This document shows positions 23,621 through 33,169 of a stretch of 64,000 bases of DNA, piece by piece. The notes under the pieces are model-generated. The model worked only from the letters and a program-made list of their open reading frames with translations, was not told the DNA's origin and did not search any database. The position numbers and the translations under genes are program-made. The DNA is from Ophiobolus disseminans (lineage: Eukaryota > Ascomycota > Dothideomycetes > Pleosporales > Phaeosphaeriaceae), in the NCBI GenBank assembly GCA_010093685.1, contig MU006231.1, forward strand, positions 792,428 through 856,427. Direction: 5' to 3'. Position 1 is the stretch's first letter. Each line of letters starts with the position of its first letter.

Positions 23621-24757
23621 TCATGCCTCCGTTTTAGGATGCTTCCACTGTTGATATGCCACCCATGCCTGGAAAGTGGAGACGCATAATCCCAACAGCC
23701 CAATCAGCACCGCGATGAAGACGCCTACCATTGTCGCCATCAACATGTACGTGTCACGCTTTCTTCCGAGTCGCTCTTGTAGCCAGCCATGCGGTCGTGG
23801 GCTTTGTAACTCATCTTTCAAAGCGACTAGGCGTTCCCCAAAGTACGTGTAAGAAACCTCAGGGTCTCCGGATTTTCGGTACGGTACTGACGCAAGAGTC
23901 AATAGCCCGCTGTCAAATCTGTTCTTCGAGACTAAAGACTCGAGTAACTTGTACGATTCAGGGTTTGATGGAAAGAGGACGATATGGATTGTGTCGAGCA
24001 ATTCGAGGATGAGTTCTCGTGGTAGTACGCCGGCGTATTGGTTGGGGTCGCCAGCTCTGAGGAGCTCCCTCAACATGCTATCGTGCTGAAAGACCCAGAC
24101 AGTTCTTTCTTCATGATCCACCACCAGATGGCGTCGGACGTCATTTGTTGCTTTTAGACGAAGTTTTCCATTCTTCTTGAGCTGCATTGCAGTCAAATTG
24201 ACTGTTATGCTCCGCATGTCAACCTTCGTAAGCATGCTAGGAAATGCTTCGTCCACAAAATTATTCATGGATACTCTGTCGCGCCATTGAATACGGGGGT
24301 GATTGCCCTCGACACTATTTGCAGCATCATGCAGAACGCCAAAATCCATCATCAAGAGAAGGCTTGCTCCGATGTTGAAAGCTCGATTTTGATCGTTCAA
24401 GGTTGGTGGTCTGTCTCCTCCCACTCGATGGGCCTCAAAGTGTTCCAGCAACAAATCTTGTCGCGCAATGGAACGACATTCTTTTATCGTTCGCATCATG
24501 TCGATTAATCCTCCATGGCTTGATAGGGCAGCCTTTCTACCGAGTCGTTCAGGGCAGTACGCGTCTGTCATTCTTTCGTAAAGATCCCAGAACAATCTGA
24601 GCGTCTCAGCCCGACTCCACGGGCAACCTCTTTGCGTACAGGACGGCGCCGTATCACACTCGCCACATAACTTCCATTCCCATAGCAATTGGCCAAGCTT
24701 CTGCCTGGTATCATTTTCGACGGGTCCCAAGGATCCTAGGGGGAGTTCATCGTCCAT
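23621..24757 (-). CDS. Cys-motif tail-anchored membrane protein, copy 1
   Basis: No characterised function is known to me. This single exon from ATG 24757 gives 378 residues and is paralogous to the gene at 27842-29005. Near the N-terminus four cysteines at 31, 34, 40 and 45 form CX2CX5CX4C, directly followed by the conserved WSRA, FWDLYERMTDAY and PE block; this could bind zinc or form disulfides. The middle part (DQNRAFNIGASLL, NDVRRHLVVDH, ALEVLD-like ILELLDTIHIVLFP) is predicted soluble. The C-terminus carries one hydrophobic segment at about 340-363 (MVGVFIAVLIGLLGLC) and ends with FQAWVAYQQWKHP plus a few residues, so the protein should be tail-anchored with its body in the cytosol. It is transcribed away from the protease gene at 25110, with 352 bp between the start codons. 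I recall similar uncharacterised proteins as common in Pezizomycotina. Confidence 0.85.
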   Translation of the reverse strand: MDDELPLGSLGPVENDTRQKLGQLLWEWKLCGECDTAPSCTQRGCPWSRAETLRLFWDLYERMTDAYCPERLGRKAALSSHGGLIDMMRTIKECRSIARQDLLLEHFEAHRVGGDRPPTLNDQNRAFNIGASLLLMMDFGVLHDAANSVEGNHPRIQWRDRVSMNNFVDEAFPSMLTKVDMRSITVNLTAMQLKKNGKLRLKATNDVRRHLVVDHEERTVWVFQHDSMLRELLRAGDPNQYAGVLPRELILELLDTIHIVLFPSNPESYKLLESLVSKNRFDSGLLTLASVPYRKSGDPEVSYTYFGERLVALKDELQSPRPHGWLQERLGRKRDTYMLMATMVGVFIAVLIGLLGLCVSTFQAWVAYQQWKHPKTEA

Positions 24758-25109
24758 GTTGCACAATTGAGAGAAGAAGAGCGATGAGAATTTTCTATGA
24801 GCGCAATGGATGCGAATTGCAAAATGCTTCTAAGTGAGCTGTTCAGTAGGTGCGAACAGAAGTTTGAATCGACCGGGCGAAGCTACTCGCTTATGCGAGT
24901 TACCCTAGCACAACGAATGAGGTTTCGGTACATAATCATAAGCTGCAGCAAGGCTAAGCTGCCAGACGGCTGAATGTCCAAACAGCGAGGGCACCGTAAT
25001 TGGGTTTCACCGGTGAGGCGGGAGCTCCCTGTGCATATCGTGAAAATGTTTCGCGAGGCTCACCGCACAACCCCTCTTCTGACGATGATGTTGTCCATGC
25101 CGATAGGCA
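24758..25109. promoter_or_regulatory. Shared divergent promoter, pair 1
   Basis: This 352-bp region separates the start codons of the tail-anchored protein (minus) and the protease (plus), so it should hold both promoters. I see no clear TATA box or obvious operator. The equivalent region of the second pair (29006-29352) has nearly the same length. Confidence 0.55.
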
Positions 25110-27701
25110 ATGGATGCTTTGCGAAAAAAACATCAATCTTGCGATCCAGTGGATTCCAGCTACGAGAGTGCTACAAACAGCTCAATAGTGTCCGGTTTGC
25201 CCAATGAGCGACATGCACTCGGTGCGCGAAGCAGGGTCGAATCACTGCGCAACACGTTTTCAATCTCAAAATCCAAGCGCACACCAACCCTGGCAACTAG
25301 ACCACACACGATACCCACTTCACATCCAACGACACCCTTTATCAAGCCACGTGTGAAGGCTGTCACCAGTTCTTCCATTGTGACATCGAACATAGCCGCA
25401 CCCGTACCAACACCATACATTGTCCTTTCTTCCACCTCTTCGCATCTCCATCCTGCAACATCGACTACGAGCCACACCGCAACAAGAAATCCTGTTTCAA
25501 GGCACGATGCATCTCTTCGGCCACAGCCACAAAGTGCTACGGCACCAAGGTCACTTATCAGAACTATCCAGGGCATGCGGATTTTCAACACCGAAGTAGA
25601 CGAAGGTGTGATGTCTCGCTTCAACGCGATCTCTGATACACTTGAGCCGCCTCTCATAGGATATCTCCGTAAAGGTCGCTCTGAGTTTCGACCCCTTGGG
25701 CTCCAGCTTCTGGTTTTGGGGTATAGTGAGGAAGATGCAAAGCCATGGATTGTCGTCCTTTGCCCGGAGCCTGTCAGAAAGAAAGTAGTAGGCTTCTTTC
25801 AGGACGATTTCGCCAGGGGAACCTGCCGAGCTAAAGGTCCGAATGACATTGGTTTTCAAGTCGCCGTAGTAGGCCGTCCGCTGAGATCTACAGCAAGTGA
25901 GCAACAAATCCGAGTATATGGCGAAGAACGGCCATCCGACACCCACGTGATATGGCGACCCCGTATCAGGATTGTGCATTCTGGAAAATCTCATCACGCT
26001 ATAACAGGGGGGTTCGTGTGTGTCATGGATGCGTTTGGCAAGAGGTCAGTATATGGCCTGACAACTGGCCATATACTTCCGCCAGATCCTATGGGTACCT
26101 GTCCAGTCGACCACTCGTCTCAATATCACAGGAGCAATAACCTCGACATCTCCTTCATCCATCGTTCCTTAGGCGCACAAAACCACGCTACTTCCGATGG
26201 AGTTGTCCAGCTGAATGGTAGCCATTCCTTGGGGCGAGGGAGCGATATTCAACAGTCTCAATGGTCTTGTTTGGGAGTTGTTTCAAGAGCTTCATATTCC
26301 GCGCGAGCTCGTAACCGCGATTGGGCCCTGTTCAAACTCTCCGAACAGCCTAAAGAAATGCCATCAATTCCAGTACGGACATCGAAGTTGAGCTACGTGG
26401 CCGCCCGGCCGACTGCAGACGAAGACGTTTTATTGTATGACGGATCTTTTAACACTGGCCGTTTTTCGAACCTGCCCGCAAGAGCGATGCTGGCTTATGC
26501 TGACCGGTTTGTTTCGGTTCATGTTCTTGCACTGGCGGAACAGAATGGTGAGTAACCCACGGGCATATCACAGATTACACTCACAATCATAGTGTCATGC
26601 GAAGGGTCTTCCGGAGCCTGGGTGGTCGACACAAACTTTGATAAGAGAACCAACGTTTACGGGTTGCTCGCCGCACAAGATCCATTCGAGGCTCTCTGGG
26701 TAGTCCCTATGAGTGATGTTCTGCAGGATATCAGAGAAGAGCTTAATGCAGCAACAGTCAGCTTACCCACTTCAAGAGAAATCCTCAATGCAATAGGTGC
26801 AAATGCTTCAAAGCAAGAGAGTAAGCCTCATCAGTCGAATGAGCAAATAATGGGCGACGCGACGAGATGGAGTCGTCTACTTATCTCTGGTGCTGATGAG
26901 AGCCATGTAGTGGACTGGGAACACGAAATACGTGCACGAGAAACCAATCGGAAAGTAGAGGCTCGCCCTTTCGAAAGCGATGAGAATCCGTTGTTTGTGC
27001 CATCGAAGTGGACCGGTTCAGTATCCCACCTGCAACCTGTCTTTGTCCCAATAGCTTCACCCGCGCCGAAGGGCTCTCCACGACCATCGCATGGACCTGG
27101 AATACCCCTTAAATACGACGCGAAAGTGACCTTCGAGCCACAGAGCCCAGAAAAGAAGCAGCTACCGGTGCCCAGAACGGAGCCTAAGCAAGAAGAGGTA
27201 AAAGACAGATTGGCGCGAATGATACGGGACTATGCTGCTCCTCAGCGGTGGCCAAGCAATCGTCGGCATAGCAGTTTGTCCCAGGCCGATACACTTTTCG
27301 ACTCGCGATCGCCTTCACTGCCACCATTTGAACTGGCGTCAGGAGCCAACGAGCCGCCAGTCGAGCGACATGAACGTTATTTGCCGTACAATGATGCAAT
27401 TCGGAATGCACTTCAGACTCTTGATGGCAAAGGCCTCAACATGAGCAGAGAGGAGGTACAGGCGCTAATAGAACTGGCAGCGCAAGATAAGGAGGAAGCG
27501 AATGTGCAAGGGAGACGAGCTGAGGAAGCTGTTATACAATCGCGAGAGAACGAGGAACACAAGATGCCCCTCACACCTCCGCTGGACCTTGTATGTATGT
27601 TACCCACAGATCCAAAGAGTGTATCTCATGCACGAGACATCCCTCGAGCACCGCCAATGCCTTATCAGGACCCATATCCCTCCAAGTCCGGCTCGAAATG
27701 A
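25110..27701 (+). CDS. Trypsin-like serine protease with conserved N-terminal domain, copy 1
   Basis: Exons 25110-26547 and 26593-27701 (phase-1 intron of 45 nt) give 848 residues. After a Ser/Thr/Pro-rich N-terminus, a conserved domain at about 150-260 (LLVLGYSEEDAKPWIVVLC, FFQDDFA, GRPLR) is shared with the protease at 29353. A chymotrypsin-fold domain follows: His321 in GLTTGHIL, Asp404 in RNRDWALF and Ser486 in GSSGAW form a plausible catalytic triad. The intron falls six residues before the serine. The C-terminal 300 residues are mostly disordered, Pro-rich, and end with a short charged helix (about 775-810). No signal peptide is visible, so an intracellular protease is likely. The true start could be downstream, since similarity to the paralogue begins near residue 145 (an in-frame ATG lies at 25575). 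Substrate and pathway are unknown. It is divergent from the membrane protein at 23621. Confidence 0.83.
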
Positions 27702-27743
27702 CTTCCACGTCAGCATTATAGGCATCTGCGCAACACAGAACGC

Positions 27744-27767
27744 GACGACGACGACGACGACGACGAC
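27744..27767 (+). repeat. (GAC)8 microsatellite
   Basis: Eight perfect GAC units lie in the 140-bp gap between the converging stop codons of the first protease and the second tail-anchored protein. The repeat is outside the predicted frames, though one reading frame through it would encode an Asp run. Confidence 0.9.
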
Positions 27768-27841
27768 TTTTTCGATCTAAGATAGATGCCATATACTGCG
27801 AACATTGTATGGAAACCCTCGCCTCGGCACAATCTAACAGA

Positions 27842-29005
27842 TCACGTCTCTTTTACCGGATGTTTCCATTGCTGATATGCCACCCAAGCTTGGAACATAG
27901 CAACACCGAGACTGAGAAATCCAAGGATGACTGCAATAAATACGCCAATCATGGTAGCCAAAAGCATGTACCTAGTGCCACTCTTTCGCTCCAACCAGTT
28001 TTCGAGTCGGCCATGTGGGGTGGGGTTTTGTATCTCGTCATATATTTCAGCGAGACGAATGCCAAAATACTCGTACGACGTCTCTTGATCATCCTCCCGC
28101 CGATACTGCGCTGACTCGTAATGCAGCAAGTCCTTATCGAATCCATGCTTAGAGGTGAGCGAATGCAACAGGGCGTAGGATTTGCGATTTGCAGGGAAAA
28201 GCACCTGGTGGATGTTGTCTAGGGCCTCGAGGGCAATCGCACGCGGCATTGCGCAATCCGTCAAATCCTCGCGAGTTGCTAAGAGCGTCTCCTTGAGTAC
28301 TGCGGAGCCGTGAAATACTTGGATCGTCCGCCGCGCGTGATCCAATCTTAGATGGCTGCGCAGGTCATTGGTAGGTTCGAATTTAAGACCAAGTCTGACA
28401 AGTCGTGTTGCGGCCAACCGAGACAACACATCGGGCGCCTTGAAGCTATCGGAACCGCGGTCAAAATATGGATGCACGTAAGCTGGATACGCTTCATCGA
28501 CGAACGCGCTAGCAGTCAGGTTTCCTCGCCAGGAGAAGGACGGGCTATCATCTTCCAGAAACTCGGCGCATTCGAGGGGTGTCCCACAGTTTGTTAGGAA
28601 TAACAAACTGGCTGCAATGTTCATTGCACGGCTCTGATCTGAGACAGCGGCGCAGCTCGCTGTGTCTTCTACCCCATCAACGAAATTGTGCTGCATCAGC
28701 TGCTCTCGGTTCCAGTTTGGATGGGTTCTGATCGACCGAATGACCTCGAGCAGATCGTGGTGCGAAGTTAAGGCTGGCGTCGCACTGGAGAGCTCTGGTA
28801 CGTATGCTTCGGTAACGTCCCTATACCTGTCCCAGAAATAATCGAGTCTTCTTGCTCTACTCCACGAACATGTAGCGGTCAGGCATGCCTTGTCACCGCT
28901 GCAATGGCCACAAAATTCCCAGTTCCAGATACATTGGCTAAGCTGTTGGAAATCCTGGACGCTAACTTCTCGCAACAGGAGAGCCATGGAAAGTGGATCG
29001 GCCAT
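27842..29005 (-). CDS. Cys-motif tail-anchored membrane protein, copy 2
   Basis: This is the paralogue of the gene at 23621-24757, with the same orientation and the same partner arrangement. A single exon from ATG 29005 gives 387 residues. The cysteines at 32, 35, 41 and 46 repeat the exact CX2CX5CX4C spacing, followed by WSRA, FWDRYRDVTEAY and PE. Other shared blocks are DQSRAMNIAASLLF, NDLRSHLRLDH, ALEALDNIHQVLFP and SYEYFGIRL. The membrane segment lies at about 349-371 (MIGVFIAVILGFLSLGVAMF), and the tail FQAWVAYQQWKHP is identical to that of copy 1. Outside these blocks the two copies differ strongly, so the duplication is old or fast-evolving. Start codons of this gene and the protease at 29353 are 347 bp apart. 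Function is unknown. Confidence 0.85.
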   Translation of the reverse strand: MADPLSMALLLREVSVQDFQQLSQCIWNWEFCGHCSGDKACLTATCSWSRARRLDYFWDRYRDVTEAYVPELSSATPALTSHHDLLEVIRSIRTHPNWNREQLMQHNFVDGVEDTASCAAVSDQSRAMNIAASLLFLTNCGTPLECAEFLEDDSPSFSWRGNLTASAFVDEAYPAYVHPYFDRGSDSFKAPDVLSRLAATRLVRLGLKFEPTNDLRSHLRLDHARRTIQVFHGSAVLKETLLATREDLTDCAMPRAIALEALDNIHQVLFPANRKSYALLHSLTSKHGFDKDLLHYESAQYRREDDQETSYEYFGIRLAEIYDEIQNPTPHGRLENWLERKSGTRYMLLATMIGVFIAVILGFLSLGVAMFQAWVAYQQWKHPVKET

Positions 29006-29352
29006 CGCGTTCTGCACTTATAGATTGTCAGAACATTTGTTTGATAAATGTAGCAACACATAAACCGGATGACATGCACTATGTCACGAGGCTGAGCTTT
29101 GTGAGTGTCTGATTGGGTCCCTCAATCTGCATGCACGCCATAATAGAAACATCCAATTGGGTGCAGAAATCGCTTCACCCCTCCCCCTCCTCCCCGGAGA
29201 GCGGACGCCTCAACGGTCATTTCAGCCTCCGATTTGGCGTGCGTTATTGACCGGTCAGGACTCCGGTAAGCTTCCGGTCAACTTGCAGCGCAACCATTTT
29301 TTGATTTCAGTTGTTCCAAGACCCGAAAACATGAGGACGATGTCATGACGGC
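29006..29352. promoter_or_regulatory. Shared divergent promoter, pair 2
   Basis: This 347-bp region lies between the divergent start codons of the second pair. It contains a pyrimidine block at about 29170-29200 (CCCCTCCCCCTCCTCCCC) on the protease strand, which may mark the protease core promoter. No TATA box was recognised. Confidence 0.5.
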
Positions 29353-31207
29353 ATGCAAATACATACGAGCGTTCCGAGCGCTTCAATTCCCGAACTCAAG
29401 CCTCCTAGCATCAGCGCTTGCAGCAACCAGAGCACTGCGCAGCCATGTTTACCATTGGCACAAGGTGCAGCCACGAACAATCAACCTACGGCCGGAGCGG
29501 AGACTGCGACTTCAGCACCCAAGACTTCATTCGTCATTCAAGGACTTCAAAAGTATGAGACAAATATCGATAAATGCACAACAAAGCAGTTTGAGGACAC
29601 TGTGAGTCGGCTCAAAGGTCAGCTGCTGAAAGATCTAAAAAAGCGCCGCAAAGACTTTCGACTCATGGCTATTCGATTACTAGTGCTTGGCAAAGACGAG
29701 GCTTCGGCCAAGCCCATGATAGTTGTATTCTGCCATCAGGACTCCAGCGAAACTGTGCGAAAATTCTTCCAACAGGAATTTGCTCAACGCATTTGTTGTC
29801 CTAAACAGCCCGGCCTCGTTGACCTCAAAGTTGTCGTTGAAGGCTTACCGCTTCGTGCCAAGGTCACCCACGAACCTCCACTCATAACCGTAGCCCTGGG
29901 TCGCCCGCACGGGCATGACCGCAAGTACTGGACAACACGAATCAGGACTGAGGGGTATGAGGAAGCCCGTTACGCCACCATGGGTGGACTCATCGTTGTC
30001 ACTGATAAGGACGGTAACTCATCACTATATGGGCTAACTGCTGGTCACATCCTTGATCAAGGGTGCGTTGACGACGTGTCCGATAGCGAAGAGTTTGACG
30101 ACAGAATGGAAATTGATATGATACCCTCTCCCCACTCTAGCCCTCCAACAACCGGTAAACTATCACCTGAGATGCGGCCTGAACGCAGACATCCTCTGGA
30201 CACAGCTTATGGGAAAACAAAAGCTCCCGAAGAAGATCTTGAGTGGAAAGGACTTGGATACATCTCTCCGGCTTCCTATTCAGTCAGAGCTCGTGATCGA
30301 GATTGGGCGCTTATAGATGGCGCCGCCAAATTCGGCTGTCAGAGTTACTTTCTCAACGATGTCATTGAGAGATTTGTCCTGGATGAAACGGGAGCAGGCT
30401 TTGTGAGACCGTTGGATGGTGTCGAGATCTCTTTCAAGCCTCCATATGTCGGCTCGATTGATCGTACACCGTCCTTCGCAATCCTGCCGTTCGGCGAGGA
30501 TTTTGTTCGTACTTATACCGTACAGCTACAGGGGGCTCTTCGTAAGTTAGACCGATTCCTACTAGTGCGAAGGCTGACCATCATCAGAAGAAATACCACT
30601 TGGTAGCTCTGGTACATGGGTCCTCACTGAAAGCGAAGGCTGGCCTGTCGATAATAGGAGCGACTGGCCAGAAGAGGCTGCATTAGGTGACTTTGACGGC
30701 GCGGTTGAACGGCTTGTACGCGTCTTTGGGCATGTTGCCGCTGATGATGCCTTTGGAGATGTATACATGGTTCCTTTGGTCGATATACTGGAAGACATCA
30801 AAAAAGAACTGAGTGCCCGAGACGTGCGATTACCAGAAAGCACTTCAGAAATCGAGATGATGCTTGCATTCACTGGAGAGGACTTTGAGAGGCTGGACAG
30901 CTTCAAACCGGATGCTCCATCAGCCTCGGACAACTCGAATGAAAGCCTTGCAAATCACGACCTCTATGCTGCGACGTCCGCCGCTATTGTCCAGCCGAAT
31001 AACTCGAGCAGGTCGTCTAATTGCCATCCCGGACATATTCATTCTTCGTTTGGTAGTGGTGGAGGTACAGGCTGTGTTGTGTATGAGGTTAATGACACAG
31101 ACATCAAATGGCCTTTCCGTTTTCGATGGGTGTGTTGTCAATGTCATGGCGACAATTCGTGGGAGGAACCGGGATGCTCATTCTGTAACAATCATTGGCG
31201 CTGTTGA
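29353..31207 (+). CDS. Trypsin-like serine protease with C-terminal RanBP2-type zinc finger, copy 2
   Basis: Exons 29353-30541 and 30588-31207 (phase-1 intron of 46 nt) give 602 residues. The N-terminal conserved domain (about 60-175: RLLVLGKDEASAKPMIVVFC, KFFQQEFAQ, GLPLRAK) matches that of the protease at 25110. The protease domain has His232 in GLTAGHIL, Asp317 in RDRDWAL and Ser404 in GSSGTW; the intron again lies just before the serine, at the same place as in copy 1. An acidic insert (about 240-295) sits between His and Asp. The last 26 residues carry W577-x-C579-x2-C582-x3-N586-x6-C593-x2-C596, which fits the RanBP2-type zinc-finger pattern; such fingers bind ubiquitin or single-stranded RNA in other proteins. 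Copy 1 lacks it. No signal peptide is seen. Active-site geometry suggests a working enzyme; its substrate is unknown. Confidence 0.85.
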
Positions 31208-31435
31208 GCCAACTTGATGAAAAGACAATCGCGTGATGAGGCTGGGGAGTGGCTGGGCACATGACATCAGACTCGCGAGCACCTTCATCGTTGCAACTAC
31301 CCACACGAACGACCCACACAACCACACAAAACTCGTGATAGAGATACTTCAATCCTAGACAGTGAATTTGTACAAATCAGTCGGCGCATTACTACAGTCT
31401 CGAGTTCAAGCGAGGAACGTTTTCCGAGGCCCACC

Positions 31436-32434
31436 ATGCCGCCCAAGAAGCGCAAGACCACCGAGTTAGAATCTACATCGACAGCTAATAAGCGCGTTAC
31501 TCGCTCGTCCACAAAAGTCAGTGCGCCTGCTATCCAAGTTCCTACGGTATCGAGAAAACCCGACTCAACTAGCTCAAAAGCAGCGCCAACAAACACCAAA
31601 GCAAAGCAAAACTCGAAAACACCCAAATCGACTAAAGCAGCTGCCAACAAGTCATCCACCACCAACAAGCAACCCGACGCCAACCACACCGAGGACTCGG
31701 GCGAAGACGGCGCACATACCACCATCAAATCCCTAAGCATCACCTCCCCCCTCGTCAAAAGCAGCATCCAATGCACATACTACTACCGCTACAGCCCAAA
31801 CCCAACCAGGCCGTCCTACCTCATCTTCACCCACGGCGCAGGCGGTACGCTTTCCGCGCCCGCCGTCGTGAATTTCTGCACCGGCTACTCCGCCTCGCAG
31901 ACCGTGCTCGCTTTCCAGGGAAGCATGAACCTTGCATCGCGCGTAAGGGGCTTTCACGCCGCGGTTGAGTACCAGTGGTCTAAAGCCATGGATGCGGATC
32001 GCGGGACGAGGGAGTTGGTGCTGGGGGGACGGAGTATGGGGGCGAGAGCGGCGGTTGTGGCGGTGGGTGAGGCGTTGAGTGGGGAGGGACGGGGAGATTG
32101 GAGGGATGTGAAGGTGGTGTTGGTGAGTTATCCGATGGTGGGGCCGAAGGGGGATTTAAGGGATGAGGTATTGTTGGGGCTGCCTGCGAGGGTGAGTGTG
32201 TTGTTTGTTGTGGGGGATAGGGATGCGATGTGTCCGCTGGATGTGCTGGATGGTGTGAGGGGGGAAATGGAAGCGACGAGTCAGGTGGTGGTTGTGAGGG
32301 GTGCGGATCATGGAATGCATACGAAGCCTGCGGGTGTGGAGAAGGAGACGGGTGAGGAGACGGGGAGGATAGCTGCAGAGTGGTTGGAAGGTAGGGTGCA
32401 GGGTGATGTTGTGTATATAGGCGACGAGGAATAG
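31436..32434 (+). CDS. TEX30/KANL3-like alpha/beta hydrolase
   Basis: This single exon gives 332 residues. The first 95 are Lys/Ser/Thr-rich and disordered, starting MPPKKRK, a possible nuclear signal. The alpha/beta-hydrolase domain follows: oxyanion region FTHGAGG (about 131-137), nucleophile elbow GGRSMGA with Ser200, an acid residue in VGDRDAM (Asp261 or Asp263) and His292 in GADHGM. The order and motifs match the TEX30/KANL3 family, whose biochemical role is poorly known. It converges with the Rmp1 gene, with 138 bp between stop codons. The coding strand changes abruptly near 31980 from C-rich to G-rich although the protein stays family-like throughout. Confidence 0.85.
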   Translation: MPPKKRKTTELESTSTANKRVTRSSTKVSAPAIQVPTVSRKPDSTSSKAAPTNTKAKQNSKTPKSTKAAANKSSTTNKQPDANHTEDSGEDGAHTTIKSLSITSPLVKSSIQCTYYYRYSPNPTRPSYLIFTHGAGGTLSAPAVVNFCTGYSASQTVLAFQGSMNLASRVRGFHAAVEYQWSKAMDADRGTRELVLGGRSMGARAAVVAVGEALSGEGRGDWRDVKVVLVSYPMVGPKGDLRDEVLLGLPARVSVLFVVGDRDAMCPLDVLDGVRGEMEATSQVVVVRGADHGMHTKPAGVEKETGEETGRIAAEWLEGRVQGDVVYIGDEE

Positions 32435-32572
32435 GGAAGTGTATATCCTCAAGACATTATAATTCGTCAAATATACTCCTCATACTAAGAGCTGTATACC
32501 CTCGCACCCCCAAACTCCCAAAGACCCACACTTTTCAATATTGTGAAGCTATACAGGACACATCCAGCCAAC

Positions 32573-33169
32573 CTACTCCTCCCTGCTCACAACAACACCC
32601 TCATCCCACTCCTCATCCCTATCCAACACGCTACTAAATTCGTTCGCCAGCGCCAATTCGTCATTCGCGCTCAAAACGCCTTGGATGTCCGCCGAAGCGA
32701 TCTCTTCATATACATCCGTGATGCCTACGATGCGGCACACGCGTGCAACACTAGCCATCATGACGAGGCCGAGCATGGCGAACGAACCCACCGCGACAAG
32801 CTGTGAGAACTGACTTCAGGAACGTTAGTATTTCTCCAATTCTTACTAAATTGTGATAGGAATTCAAGGGGAAATGACTTACTAGTACCAAGCATGCACG
32901 CACCCATCCCAAAACACCAATCTCGCCTCGACGACGTCGTCCTTCTTCTTGGCCTCGAGATCGTGCAGGAGGAGGCCGAGTTGCTTGCGGAACGCGTGCA
33001 GCGACTTCCACCAGTGGCTGCGGCGGTGCTGGTTCTTGTTGCGGATGAAGAGCTTGTTGAGGAGCTCGTGGACGTCGTGCAGCATGGCGATGTCGTGGGG
33101 AGGGGCGTTGAGGAGCGTGGTGGCGGTGATGGTTGAGGGAGGCATAGTTACTGTGGTGGAGACGGCCAT
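32573..33169 (-). CDS. RMP1: RNase MRP protein subunit Rmp1
   Basis: Rmp1 is a protein specific to RNase MRP, the ribonucleoprotein that cleaves pre-rRNA and some mRNAs in the nucleolus. Exons 33169-32883 and 32813-32573 give 175 residues, short but close to the yeast protein (about 200). Diagnostic features are NKNQHRRSHWWKSLHAFRKQ at about 47-66, a tryptophan in VFWDG, and FSQLVAVGSFAMLGLVMMA just after the splice. The acceptor CCTGAAG is chosen over the nearby GTCAG because only it restores the family frame (WYYQFSQL). Short chance frames overlap on the other strand. The coding strand is C-rich at the 5' end and G-rich at the 3' end. Confidence 0.85.

Noticed and set aside
23621..31207. 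Duplicated pair as a transposon or viral insertion
   Set aside because: No transposase, integrase, terminal repeats or target-site duplication were seen, and both genes look like host fungal families with normal introns.
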